DNA of 64,000 nt, from the NCBI GenBank assembly GCA_017625035.1, contig JAGALX010000017.1, positions 1-64,000 on the forward strand, given 5' to 3'. Positions 1 to 10,582 of this stretch are shown here, piece after piece (the stretch's first letter is position 1; every line of letters starts with the position of its first letter). This DNA comes from Clostridia bacterium. Its GTDB lineage: Bacteria; Bacillota; Clostridia; TANB77; CAG-508. A program made the position numbers and the translations under genes. The notes beneath the pieces were generated by a model. The model made no database searches, was not told the DNA's origin, and saw only the letters and a list, made by a program, of their open reading frames with translations.

Positions 1-496
1 ACAATAACCAAGATGGAAAAAGACCAAGTTCAATTGAAGTAACTTTATTGGCAAATGATAAACAATATTCAGCAGAAGGTATACAAAATCCTGTACAATT
101 AAGTGAATCAAATAGTTGGAGCCACACATGGAATAATTTACCAAAATATGCAAATGGAACAGAAATAAAGTATGAAATAAAAGAAATTGGAGAAGTACAA
201 GGATATACAAGTACATCAAATGAAGTAGGAAACGTAACTACAATAACAAACAATCATACACCAGAAGAAACTGAAAGAACAGTAAAAAAGGTATGGGAAG
301 ATAACAACAACCAAGATGGAAAAAGACCAAGTTCAATTGAAGTAACTTTATTGGCAAATGATAAACAATATTCAGCAGAAGGTATACAAAATCCTGTACA
401 ATTAAGTGAATCAAATAGTTGGAGCCACACATGGGATAATTTACCAAAATATGCAAATGGAACTGAAATAAATTATGAAATAAAAGAAATTCAAGT
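1..496 (+). repeat. 303-bp near-identical direct repeat encoding tandem Cna-B domains
   Basis: Bases 1-193 recur almost unchanged at 304-496, a 303-bp (101-codon) period in frame. The third Cna-B copy (about 575-840) is clearly diverged. Such identity suggests recent duplication or gene conversion, so copy number may vary between strains. The first copy is cut by the window edge, so the full number of repeats is unknown. Confidence 0.85.
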
Positions 497-3400
497 GCCA
501 GACGGATATACAAGTGAATCAATTGTGCAAGGAAATGTAACTACAATAACAAACAAGCATATACCAGAACTAACTGAGAGAACAGTAATAAAAGAATGGA
601 AAGATGAAAACGATAAACAAAACAGACCAGAAAAAATTACTGTTATATTAGAAGCAGATGGAAGAAAAGTCGATGAAGTAGAGCTAAATAAATCAAATGA
701 CTGGGAACACACATGGAATGATTTACCTAAATATGAAAATGGAACAGAAATACTTTATAAAATAGAAGAAGTTAAAGTTGAAAAATATACAACAAACTAT
801 AATGTAGATGGAAATACAACAACAATAATAAATACTCCAATTGCAGCAAAAGTTAAATTTAAATTAACCAAAAAGGATTCATCAGGTAATGAATTAGCAG
901 GTACTAATATAAAAGTAACAAGCAGTAAATCAGGAGAACATTCTATAGATGGAAAATCTAACATAGAATTTGCTGAAAATGATTTAGTAGTTGGAAGTAC
1001 AATTGAATATAAAATCGAAGAAATAAATACTGTAGTAAACAGTGCATATGTAAATGTATTTAAAAATCCTATTTATATTAGTGGAAAAGTTGATTCAAAA
1101 GGAGAACTACAAGAAGTTGATGCATATATGTCTACAACTTCATCAAATGGAGAAGTTAAGGTTCCATTAAGTGAGGTGGATTTTGTAGAACACTACGAAA
1201 TTTCAGACCCAGATTATAATGGTATCCAAACAATAAAATTAGTGCTTCAAAATCCTACAAAATTCGACTTTGAATTAGTAAAACAAGAAGCAAATAAAAA
1301 TAATGGAGATGTAATACCAAATACTAAATTTAAAATAACAAGTAGTTTTAGTGGTGAACATACTAAGTTTACAAATAATAAAGGAACTATAAGTTTTACA
1401 GAAACAGATGTAAAAGCTGGGGATTACTCATTTAAAATTCAAGAACTAGAAGTACCAGACGAAAACTATGTTAATATTTTAGAAAATAAATATATTATAG
1501 TAAATGTACATGTTGCAGCAGATGGAACTGTAACATTTAAAGATGAATCTAAAAAATATACATTATATGAATTAATAGGAAATGAAATTACAGATTCAAA
1601 AGTATTAGAACAGTATAAAAAATATATTGATGTAGATATTGATGATTCATCAGTAATAGAAGATAACAAAATAAAAGTTATTATAAAAGATCCAGTAAAA
1701 ATAGGATTAGAGCTATACAAAGTAGCAACAGATGGAACTCCTCTTGCAGATGTTGAATTTACTATTAAAAGTTCAATATCAAATAAAACTGAAACTGATT
1801 TAACTAGCAGACCAAGTAATTCTGATACTTATGGAAATATAGTAATTGAAGAACCAGTAGTAGATCCAGGATTATACACATTTGAAATTACAGAAAACGA
1901 AACTTCAAATAATAGATATGAAAATATATTAAAAAATCGTAAAATTGTAATATATGCAATGGTAAATTCAGATGGTTCTATAGATTTAGTAAATTCAGAA
2001 GGAAATAAATTTGCCGAAGGAACTGAAAATAAATTCTATATTCAAAATTCAGATGGAACATCCGCAGATAACAGTGTATACAATTATGTATCAATCAATA
2101 CAAGTCCGATTGATGGAAGAGATAGAGTGTATGTGCGTGTAGAAAACCCTGTTAAATTTAATATAGATTTAGTAAAAGTTGATTCTAATAATAATCCTAT
2201 AGATGGTGCTAAATTTACAGTTTATAGAGATAAAAAACAACAAATATTAAATCAAGGAGAAGTTTCTTCAAAAATTGAAATAGAGGAAAACAATATTTCA
2301 AAGGGAACATATGCATATTACATTACAGAAAATGCTTCACCAAATTCAGACAAATACGTAAATATATTATCTGGTAAATTTATAAAATTAAATGTGGATG
2401 TGCAAGCAGATGGAACTGTAAGTATATTAAATAATAATGGAAATAAATTTGAAGTATATAAAGGAAAAATAACTGATGAAAATCCTACATTAATTGATAA
2501 AAACGATGATATTTATAGTTATATAAAAGTACCAGATGTAATATCAAAAGATGGAGAGCCAAATATAGTACAAATAAAAGTTGAAAATCCTACTCAATAT
2601 GAATTTGATATAAGTAAACGAAATGCTGCAGATACAGTAATACAGGGAAGTAAATTCACAGCTATAAGAGAAGATGAAAATGGAACATTTGTAAAGATAC
2701 TTGATAATACAAGTAATTTATCTAAAACAGAATCTCCTATAAGAGCTGGAAATTACATATATTATATAACTGAAAATCAATCACCAGGAAATCAATATAT
2801 AAACATTCTAGAAGGAAAATACATTAAAATGTATATAACTGTAAGTGCTGATGGTAAAGTAACTATAACTAATAGCAAATTCCAAGCATCAGATGGATAT
2901 TATGAATTATACGAAGGCGATATTGAAACTAGAAATGGAACAAAAATTGAAAACAGCGAATTTATTACCGTAGAAGCACCAAATCCAGGTTCAGCAATTA
3001 TTTATACTGTAAAAGTAAATGTAATTAACCCTATAGGATACAATGTAGATATAACTAAAAAGGATGGAGCAAATAATGTATTATCAGGTGCAGAGTTTAT
3101 TTCTGTAAGAGAAAATGTAATTAAAAATGAAAGTACTGAAATATTTAGTGGAGAAGTTACAACAAATATTGAAGCAAATGAAACTCCTATGAGAGCTGGA
3201 AATTACATATATTACTTTACAGAAACAAAAACACCAGGAAATCAATATAACAACATATTAGAAGGTAAATATGTAAAAGTTTATGTAAAAGTAGCTGGTG
3301 ATGGAAAAGTAATAATAACTGACAGTAAATTTAAAGAATCTGCAGGATATTATGAAATTTTCGAAGGTAATATAAATAATCGCACAAATTCAGATAAATA

Positions 3401-6400
3401 TATTTCTAATAACAATGAGTTTATAAAAGTTGGTGTAACAACAGATGGAACAATTTATACAATCGGACTAGAAGTTATAAACCCTGTAAAATACAATATT
3501 AATATAAATAAAAAGGTATATGGTGAAGAGGAAATAAATCTTGAAAATGTAAAAATGACTCTTGTAAGTAAAATTAGTGGTACACAAAGCTTTATTACAG
3601 ATGAAAATGGTAATACGCCTACACATACAGAAAATGAAATAAAACCAGGTATATACAAATATTTAATTACAGAAAATGAAGCAGCTAGTGAAGAATTTGT
3701 TAATATATTACAAAACAAAGGTGTAGTAGTATTCTTAAGAGTAAATAGTGATGGAACTATTGAAATTGTAGATAAAGATGAGCATAAACCTGCGGAAAAT
3801 AAATATTATATATGTGATATAACAGATTCAAATAACTTAAAATATTTAGATAATGATATAGCTACAAAATTCGTAAAAGTATACACATCAACAACTGATA
3901 GAGTAGCAGAGCTAAACTTTGCTATTAAAAATCCACAAAAATACAATTTCAGCATAATCAAAAAAGACAAAGACACAGATGAAAGAATGAATGGAATTGC
4001 ATTTGAATTAACTACATATAACAATGGCGAAGTTATAAATTTAAAAGATGCAAATACATTACAAAATATTAATACAACAAATTTAGTAACAGCCAATGTA
4101 AATGGTAAAGATGGTGTAATTAATGTAAATAATATACTATTTGAAAAATGCGGAACATATGTATTCCAATTACACGAAAAAGCGATAGAGCCAAGTATGT
4201 TTGATTGGTTATACAAAGAGCACAAAGAAGATATAAAAATTACTATAGAAGTAATTGAAGAAGATGGTCAATATGTTATTAGCAAAGAAAAAATAACTCA
4301 AGGTATGGAATATTTAGATTCTGTAGAATTTACAGATGGATTATCAGCTATAACAACTGAAGTTATGAATGAAAGAATAAAAGGTAAGTATGATTTAACA
4401 ATAGATAAATTAGATTCATACACCGAAGCACCGCTAGATGGAGCCGTATTTAATATAGATGTTAAAACGGAAAGTGGACAAAATCATGACTTATATAAAG
4501 CAACTGATAATGTAAATTCAAAAGATGTAATATTACCTAATACAGTTACTATAAATAATGGTAAATTAGAAATACAAGATATTAGAATTGACAGACCAGA
4601 AACATATATTATTACATTAACAGAAACTGTAGCACCAAAAGGATATATGTTATTAGATGAACCAATAAAGCTTAAAGTAACAACTACGACAGATGGAGAA
4701 TATGATGATGAAAAATTCATACTTGAAGATGTTACTTTGGTTAGTGGTAAAAATTACGAATTAGTAACATTAAGTTCAGATGAAAATACAATAAGTTTAA
4801 AAATCAAAAATGAATATTTTGATTTAGCCCTTAGAAAATCTATTACATCAGTGGCATACCCAGATAGTGAGGATGCAAAAATTACTGAAGATGAAACTAA
4901 AGATAGAAATCCAAAAGAAATAACTAAAGATTTGGATGCTGGAAATAATGATACAACAGCAATATACAATCATGAAAAAAATCCAGTAAGGGTATACAAA
5001 GGACAAGAAGTTATATACACATTTAGAGTATATAATGAAGGTGAAATAGATGGATATGCTGAAGAAATTACAGATCACTTACCAGAAGGATTAGAATTTT
5101 TATCAAAAGATGAATTCAATACATCAAGAGGTTGGACATATGATTCAACAGATACAACATTAAGAACTGTAAAAACAACAAATCTATCAAAACAATATGG
5201 GGAAGAACACAATCAAGACAATTTAATAAAAGCTAGAAATAAAGTAACTGGAGACTTAGATTATAAAGAAATTCAAATTAAATGTATCGTTTCTGATGAA
5301 ACTAAAGCTAAAACAACTCTTACAAATATAGCTGAAATAAGTAAATTTAAATCTATAAGAACAAGTGAAACTGTAGATAGAGATTCTCAAGGAGCAAATG
5401 TAGAAATTCCAGAAACAGAAGAAGCAATGTCTGAATACAAAAATAGCGAATTAAACAAAGACTATGTTCCTGGACAACAAGATGATGATGATTTTGAAAA
5501 ACTTATAGTGGAAGAATTTGATTTATCTTTAAGAAAATACATTACAGCTATAAATGGCGAAGATATGCTTGCAAAAGAACAATCAGATGATGATAGCAAT
5601 AATACACAAGATGAAGAACAAGAAAATACAGAAGAAAATAAAGAAAATACACAAGATAAAACAGATGAAAATACTGAAGCAAATGAAGAAGATACACAAG
5701 ACAAAAAAGATGAAAATACTGAAGTAAATGAAGAAGATGCACAAGACAAAACAAATGAAAATACAGAAGAAAATAAAGAAAGTGCACAAGATAAAACTAA
5801 TGGAGATACAGCAGATGAAATCAAATACGAAAGAGAACCTGTGGTAAATGTAAAACCATTAGAAGAAAATACAACAGCTAAGTATACTCATCCAAAAGAT
5901 CCTATCGAAGTATCAGTAGATGATATAGTTAGATATACAATATCTGTTTACAATGAAGGAACAGTATCTGGATATGCATCTTTAGTAAAAGATGATATAC
6001 CAGAAGGATTACAATATGTAAAAGATAGTGAAATAAACAAAGAATTTAATTGGAAGCTATTAGATGAAAATAATGAAGAAACAGATGATGTAACTAAAGC
6101 TAAATACATAGTAACTGATTATTTAGCAAAAGAAAACGGAGAAGATAATATAATAAATGCATTTGATGGTGAAAAATTAGACACTAAATTTGTACAAGTT
6201 GAATTTAAAGTAATTGTAAAACAAGATTATCCAAAAATTATTGTAAATCAAGCACAAATATCTAACGATACAGATGAAAGTGGAAAAGGAGTAAAAGATA
6301 GAGACTCTGTACCAAATGAATGGAATGATGGTGAAGATGACCAAGATGAAGAATTCATAAAAGTAACATATTTAGATTTATCACTTAGAAAATTCATCAC

Positions 6401-7619
6401 AAAAGTAAATGACCAAAATATTACAAATAGAATACCAGATGTAAATGCTACTGCACTAATAAAAGAAACTGGAACAACAGCAGAATATACACATACAAAA
6501 GATCCTGTTCTAGTTCACACAACTGATAAAGTAACATATACAATAAGGGTTTACAATGAAGGAAGTAAAGATGGTTACGCAACTGTAGTAAAAGATGATA
6601 TACCAGATGGATTAGAATTCATAGTAGATGATGAAACAAATAAAAAATATGAATGGACATTACTTGATGAAAATGGTAAAGAAGTAACAGATGCTTCTAA
6701 AGCTAAATATGTAGTAACAGATTATCTATCAAAAGACAATGAAACAAACGAAAGACAAAACTTAATGAAAGCTTTTGACAAAGAAACAATGAAAACACCA
6801 GAATTCAAAGATGTTAAAGTAGCATTCAAAGTAGTTGAGCCAACAACTTCTGATAGAATTGTAATTAATGAAGCTCAAATAGCAAAGCAAACTGATGGCA
6901 AAGGAATTCATAGAGAAGATAGAGATTCTGTTCCAAATGAATGGAAAGGTGAAGATGACGAAGATATTGAACAAATTAAAGTTAAATATTTCGATTTATC
7001 ATTAAGAAAATGGGTAACTAAAGCCATAGTAGTCCAAAACGGACAAACCTTTGAAACAGAAACTGGTCATAAAGCAGAAGATAATCCAGAAGAAATAGTA
7101 AAAGTAGATTTAAAGAAGAGCAAAATAGACTCGTTAGTAGTTAAATTTGAATATCAAATAAGAGTTACAAATGAGGGTGAAGTTGCCGGATACGCTACTG
7201 AAATAAAGGATTATATACCAGAAGGTTTAAAATTCGATTTAGCTGATAATCCAAACTGGGTACAAGTTGAAGATAATGTAATAACAACAGATCAGCTAAA
7301 AGATACACTATTACAACCAGAAGAAAGTGCTGAAGTAACAGTTATATTAACATGGATTAATTCAGAAACTAATATGGGAACAAAAGTAAATGTAGCTGAA
7401 ATAAGCAAAGATTACAATGAGTACAATACACCAGATATAGATTCAACACCAAACAACAAAGTTGAAGGTGAAGATGATATTGATGATGCACCAGTAATGT
7501 TAACAGTTAAAACAGGATCAAATAACTTAAGATATATACTAATAGCATTAGGAGTGCTTGCAATACTAGGATTAGGTGTAAGCTTAATAAAAGAAACAGT
7601 TAAAAGCAAGAAAAGTTAA
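3..7619 (+). CDS. Giant repeat-built surface protein, 5' partial (Cna-B, SpaA-like, DUF11-like modules)
   Basis: The frame is open from the first bases, so the N-terminus and signal peptide lie outside the window. Modules in order: three Cna-B-type repeats (nt 3-840, with HTW..LPKY.NGTEI cores); about eight prealbumin-like repeats, each opening with an NP-x-K-[FY] phrase (near nt 843, 1251, 1689, 2145, 2586, 3027, 3480, 3930); one SpaA-like domain (about nt 4380); and four DUF11-like repeats beginning FDLSLRK or similar (about nt 4810, 5517, 6372, 6987). Acidic DRDSVPNEW..GEDD linkers join the last repeats. Such modules usually fold as isopeptide-stabilised stalks on the Gram-positive surface. 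The end is VKTGS, one hydrophobic helix and a Lys-rich tail, which looks like a sortase signal without canonical LPXTG. The last 170 residues closely match the protein at 39690-43583. Adhesin or stalk function is inferred from architecture only. Confidence 0.9.
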   Translation, partial: NNQDGKRPSSIEVTLLANDKQYSAEGIQNPVQLSESNSWSHTWNNLPKYANGTEIKYEIKEIGEVQGYTSTSNEVGNVTTITNNHTPEETERTVKKVWEDNNNQDGKRPSSIEVTLLANDKQYSAEGIQNPVQLSESNSWSHTWDNLPKYANGTEINYEIKEIQVPDGYTSESIVQGNVTTITNKHIPELTERTVIKEWKDENDKQNRPEKITVILEADGRKVDEVELNKSNDWEHTWNDLPKYENGTEILYKIEEVKVEKYTTNYNVDGNTTTIINTPIAAKVKFKLTKKDSSGNELAGTNIKVTSSKSGEHSIDGKSNIEFAENDLVVGSTIEYKIEEINTVVNSAYVNVFKNPIYISGKVDSKGELQEVDAYMSTTSSNGEVKVPLSEVDFVEHYEISDPDYNGIQTIKLVLQNPTKFDFELVKQEANKNNGDVIPNTKFKITSSFSGEHTKFTNNKGTISFTETDVKAGDYSFKIQELEVPDENYVNILENKYIIVNVHVAADGTVTFKDESKKYTLYELIGNEITDSKVLEQYKKYIDVDIDDSSVIEDNKIKVIIKDPVKIGLELYKVATDGTPLADVEFTIKSSISNKTETDLTSRPSNSDTYGNIVIEEPVVDPGLYTFEITENETSNNRYENILKNRKIVIYAMVNSDGSIDLVNSEGNKFAEGTENKFYIQNSDGTSADNSVYNYVSINTSPIDGRDRVYVRVENPVKFNIDLVKVDSNNNPIDGAKFTVYRDKKQQILNQGEVSSKIEIEENNISKGTYAYYITENASPNSDKYVNILSGKFIKLNVDVQADGTVSILNNNGNKFEVYKGKITDENPTLIDKNDDIYSYIKVPDVISKDGEPNIVQIKVENPTQYEFDISKRNAADTVIQGSKFTAIREDENGTFVKILDNTSNLSKTESPIRAGNYIYYITENQSPGNQYINILEGKYIKMYITVSADGKVTITNSKFQASDGYYELYEGDIETRNGTKIENSEFITVEAPNPGSAIIYTVKVNVINPIGYNVDITKKDGANNVLSGAEFISVRENVIKNESTEIFSGEVTTNIEANETPMRAGNYIYYFTETKTPGNQYNNILEGKYVKVYVKVAGDGKVIITDSKFKESAGYYEIFEGNINNRTNSDKYISNNNEFIKVGVTTDGTIYTIGLEVINPVKYNININKKVYGEEEINLENVKMTLVSKISGTQSFITDENGNTPTHTENEIKPGIYKYLITENEAASEEFVNILQNKGVVVFLRVNSDGTIEIVDKDEHKPAENKYYICDITDSNNLKYLDNDIATKFVKVYTSTTDRVAELNFAIKNPQKYNFSIIKKDKDTDERMNGIAFELTTYNNGEVINLKDANTLQNINTTNLVTANVNGKDGVINVNNILFEKCGTYVFQLHEKAIEPSMFDWLYKEHKEDIKITIEVIEEDGQYVISKEKITQGMEYLDSVEFTDGLSAITTEVMNERIKGKYDLTIDKLDSYTEAPLDGAVFNIDVKTESGQNHDLYKATDNVNSKDVILPNTVTINNGKLEIQDIRIDRPETYIITLTETVAPKGYMLLDEPIKLKVTTTTDGEYDDEKFILEDVTLVSGKNYELVTLSSDENTISLKIKNEYFDLALRKSITSVAYPDSEDAKITEDETKDRNPKEITKDLDAGNNDTTAIYNHEKNPVRVYKGQEVIYTFRVYNEGEIDGYAEEITDHLPEGLEFLSKDEFNTSRGWTYDSTDTTLRTVKTTNLSKQYGEEHNQDNLIKARNKVTGDLDYKEIQIKCIVSDETKAKTTLTNIAEISKFKSIRTSETVDRDSQGANVEIPETEEAMSEYKNSELNKDYVPGQQDDDDFEKLIVEEFDLSLRKYITAINGEDMLAKEQSDDDSNNTQDEEQENTEENKENTQDKTDENTEANEEDTQDKKDENTEVNEEDAQDKTNENTEENKESAQDKTNGDTADEIKYEREPVVNVKPLEENTTAKYTHPKDPIEVSVDDIVRYTISVYNEGTVSGYASLVKDDIPEGLQYVKDSEINKEFNWKLLDENNEETDDVTKAKYIVTDYLAKENGEDNIINAFDGEKLDTKFVQVEFKVIVKQDYPKIIVNQAQISNDTDESGKGVKDRDSVPNEWNDGEDDQDEEFIKVTYLDLSLRKFITKVNDQNITNRIPDVNATALIKETGTTAEYTHTKDPVLVHTTDKVTYTIRVYNEGSKDGYATVVKDDIPDGLEFIVDDETNKKYEWTLLDENGKEVTDASKAKYVVTDYLSKDNETNERQNLMKAFDKETMKTPEFKDVKVAFKVVEPTTSDRIVINEAQIAKQTDGKGIHREDRDSVPNEWKGEDDEDIEQIKVKYFDLSLRKWVTKAIVVQNGQTFETETGHKAEDNPEEIVKVDLKKSKIDSLVVKFEYQIRVTNEGEVAGYATEIKDYIPEGLKFDLADNPNWVQVEDNVITTDQLKDTLLQPEESAEVTVILTWINSETNMGTKVNVAEISKDYNEYNTPDIDSTPNNKVEGEDDIDDAPVMLTVKTGSNNLRYILIALGVLAILGLGVSLIKETVKSKKS
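5625..5805 (+). repeat. 45-bp tandem repeats encoding an acidic low-complexity linker
   Basis: About four in-frame 15-residue units of the form NTE-x-N-x-E-x-x-QDK-x-[DN]E occur inside the second DUF11-like module of the giant surface protein. They are rich in Glu, Asn, Asp and Thr and probably form a flexible, highly charged spacer. The repeats also create long spurious minus-strand open frames. Confidence 0.8.
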
Positions 7620-7640
7620 AGTTCAATAAAATAAAATAAA

Positions 7641-7771
7641 ATGGGAAAGGGAAACGGGGACGGTTCTCTTTTCCCATTTTTGGGAAATTGGGACAGTCTT
7701 GTCGAACATTTTCACGTCCCAATGTACATGCCAAAAATTCATCAGCATATTTTTCACGTCCCCAATGTGCA
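7641..7771. repeat. Partial copies of GGGGACGG-type palindromic intergenic repeats
   Basis: The segment holds one arm of the repeat found complete at 22640-22779 and 27933-28073 (GGGACGGTTCTCTTTTCCC, then GGGAAATTGGGACAGTCTT). The opposite arm is missing. It is followed by two CACGTCCC(C)AATGT motifs. The second, CGTCCCCAATGTGC at 7758-7771, matches 13 of 14 bases of the complement of 20353-20366. It looks like a decayed or composite REP/MITE-like element. Confidence 0.6.
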
Positions 7772-7772
7772 T

Positions 7773-7813
7773 AAAAAAGACTAAAATTTAGTGTGTAAAT
7801 TTTAGTCTTTTTT
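7773..7813 (+). terminator. Rho-independent terminator after the giant surface gene
   Basis: An 18-bp stem AAAAAAGACTAAAATTTA pairs across a GTGTG loop with its complement and runs into a T tract. It lies about 150 nt after the surface-protein stop codon and 50 nt before the PBP start. It separates the two transcription units. Confidence 0.8.
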
Positions 7814-7862
7814 TCGTGCTCCTTAATATTATTTAATAAGAATTAAATTTAATGGAGGTACT

Positions 7863-9665
7863 ATGAGCAATATAAAAAAGATGAAGAAAAAAATGAAAAA
7901 AAAGGATAAATTCAGACTAGTAAAAAAAACAGGTGCCATCACAAGAAAAAAAAGAATGAGAAGTATGATTTTTGCCTTACTAATAGCCATGGTAGGATTA
8001 GCTTTTAGAATTGGCTGGATACAATTTAAAATGGGTGACCAGCTACAAAACATGGCATATCTACAACAAACTCTAGAAAGATCATTTAATCCTAAAAGAG
8101 GAACAATATATGATGCAACAGGAGAAAAAATACTAGCTGTAAGTGCATCTACACAAAGTATAACAGTAAATCCTGTAAATATTACCAAAGAAAACAAAGA
8201 AAAAGTTGCAAAAAAACTAAGGGAATTATTTGACTTAAATTATGATACTGTACTAAAAAAGGTTTCAAAAAGAAGTTCTATTGAAACAATTGCTAAAAAG
8301 GTAGATGAAAGCAAAGCAGATGAATTAAGAATTTGGTTAAATGAAAACAATATTACAACAGGAATTAATATTGATGTAGATACCAAAAGATATTATCCGT
8401 ACAACACTCTAGCAGCACAAATAATAGGCTTTTGTGGCAGTGATAATCAAGGATTAATGGGAATTGAATCTAAGTATGAAAATGAGCTAAAAGGTACTAG
8501 TGGAAGTATAGTAAAACACACAGATGCTAAAGGTGGAAATTTAGACGAGGAAGGTGAAGAGTACATTGATGCAATAGATGGAAATGATTTAATTCTTTCC
8601 ATAGATGCTACAATACAAGGAATTGCAGAAAAATATCTAGAAGAAGCCTGTATTGACAATGTGTGTACAGACGGAGGAAATATAATAATAATGGATCCTA
8701 ATACAGGTGATATATTAGCAATGGCAGGATATCCAAGTTATAATTTAAATGAACCATATACACCAGTAGATAATGAGTTATTATCAAAATGGGAAAGTTT
8801 ATCTAAAGAAGAAAAGTCAACACAAATGCAAAAAATGTGGAGAAATAAAGCTATTTCCGATGCATATGAACCGGGTTCTACTTTTAAATTAATTACAGCA
8901 TCAGCAGCATTAGAAGAAGGCATAACAGATACTGATAATGCAGGCGAATTTTGCTGTACAGGAGGTATAACAATAGCTGGAGTTAGAATTAAATGTTGGA
9001 GATACTATAGACCTCACGGCTCTGAAAGTTTAAGAGATGGATTAATGAATTCATGCAATCCTGTTTTTATAGGCCTTGGTCAAGAACTTGGCGTAAAAAC
9101 ATATTATTCATACTTAAATAAATTCGGATTTTTAAATAAAACAGGAATTGATTTACAAGGAGAAGGAGGCAGTATATTTCTTGCGGAAGAAAAAGTAGGT
9201 CCAGTAGAGCTAGGAACAATAGCATTTGGCCAAAGGTTCGAAGTCACACCATTACAAATGATTACGGCCGTTTCTAGTATTGCAAATGGAGGAACATATG
9301 TAGTACCAAGAGTTGTTAAAGGTATTGTTAATAGCCAAACAGGTGAAGTAACAAATATAGAGGTAAAAAAGAAAGATACTGTTATTTCAAAAGAAACATC
9401 AGAAAAAGTTTTAAGTATGATGGAAACAGTAGTAGCACAAGGAACTGGTAAAAATGCTCAAGTTAAAGGATATTCTGTTGGAGGGAAAACAGGAACATCT
9501 GAAGATGGTGTAAATACTGGTAAATATGTAACTTCTTTTGTTGGGGTGGCTCCAGTGTCTAATCCACAAGTGGTAATATTAATAACATTATACAATCCAA
9601 CAGGAGAAGGAGGACACCAAGGAGGTGCGTGGGTAGTTTTAACAACACACAATAAAACTATCTAA
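7863..9665 (+). pseudogene. spoVD: SpoVD-type penicillin-binding protein, N-terminal 588 codons, interrupted by a mobile element
   Basis: Class B PBP (peptidoglycan DD-transpeptidase) preceding murE, the place of spoVD in Bacillus. The start ATG follows AATGGAGGTACT. Visible parts: basic N-terminus, one membrane segment (about residues 36-52), dimerisation domain, and transpeptidase motifs S339-T-F-K342, S397-C-N399 and K542-T-G. Homology to the minus-strand paralogue (23965-26211) stops at GGHQGG, codon 588. The last dozen codons to the stop at 9665 are element DNA. The missing end, with the last transpeptidase helix and one PASTA domain, lies at 18372-18662 in the same reading phase. As it stands, the 600-residue product lacks the end of its catalytic fold and is probably inactive. 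Excision of the element would restore 681 residues. Choosing SpoVD over PBP2B rests on gene order and the single PASTA domain. Confidence 0.88.
9617..9627 (+). repeat. Left attachment-site core (attL), 11-bp direct repeat
   Basis: CCAAGGAGGTG sits at the left junction of the element, inside the PBP codons for His-Gln-Gly-Gly. An exact second copy is at 18371-18381. The flanking base differs on each side, so 11 bp is the full perfect match. A short shared core of this kind is expected for a large serine recombinase. Confidence 0.8.
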
Positions 9666-9751
9666 AGAATCGTTAATGAAATAAACTATAAAATAAACAA
9701 ACTGGGGCGATTTTTAATCGATCTTTTAAAATATAAAGGAGAGGACAAGCT

Positions 9752-10435
9752 ATGGAAAATACAAATATAATTGGTACAAATTTTATAATAACTAATAGAG
9801 ATTTAATAAATGAATTTGGAATAAATTCAGCACTAATGCTTGGAGAATTATATGGAAGAAGAAACTATTTTAGAGAAAGAAATGAACTTAAATATGGATA
9901 CTTTTTTGCTACAAAAAACAGTATGGAAAAGAGCACAAAATTAAGTCCATATAAGCAAAGAGTTGCAACAGAAATTTTAATAAAAGCAGGTATTTTAGAA
10001 ATAAAATATATAGATATTCCACCTAAAACTTATTACAAAATTAATGATGAAAAACTCCTGAAAGTATTGAAAAATTCAGTAGTCGATATTTTAGACAACT
10101 AGGTCTTGAAATCTTCGACAACTGGTGGTCGAAATTATCGACTACAGTATGTTAAAGAATTTAACACAAATAATAATAAAAAAATAATAAATAATAACAC
10201 ACACAACACATTTTTTATAGCTTTTTTATTAAAAATAATGCGAAAATTTTATCCCTCGGAGAGCGAAAAGGGTATTAGGGATTTTTCCATAAACAGCAAT
10301 TTGTGGCTCTATGAGCCATGCTGGCGAAAGAAAGTCATAAAAAACGGGAAGTACTATTCGGAGCAAAATTTAAATTTTGCTATGAGCATTTTCGATACGC
10401 AGGCTATCTCAAATTCTGTTATAAAAATTTTATAA
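9752..10435 (+). pseudogene. Winged-helix replication-type protein, broken by an in-frame TAG
   Basis: The first 116 codons (to the TAG at 10100-10102) look like the N-terminal winged helix of plasmid/phage replisome-organiser proteins: a stretch ending FFATKNSMEKS, then a recognition-type helix, then a Pro-Pro-Lys-x-Tyr-Tyr wing. After the stop the same frame stays open to 10435 through a Ser/Thr/Asn-rich linker, as expected for a longer protein. A second out-of-frame stretch (about 10338-10485) could be a frameshifted C-terminus. The gene follows an AGGAGAGG site and is the first in the element. The N-terminal piece might still be made and bind DNA. The family assignment is from pattern only. 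Confidence 0.5.
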
Positions 10436-10582
10436 AATATGGATTTTCAGATGCTATAAATTTAATAATGGAATGTAAAAAATAATTTAAAAAAATTTTT
10501 AGAAAATTGATAGAAATACTTTAAAAAATATTATTTTATGATAAAATGAATTTATATAGTATAAATTTGTACGGAGGATAAA

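Noticed and set aside
5462..5824. Overlapping minus-strand ORFs opposite the acidic repeat linker
   Set aside because: They arise from low-complexity GAA/GAT/AAT-rich codons of the surface protein and encode Phe/Leu/Ser runs without start signals.
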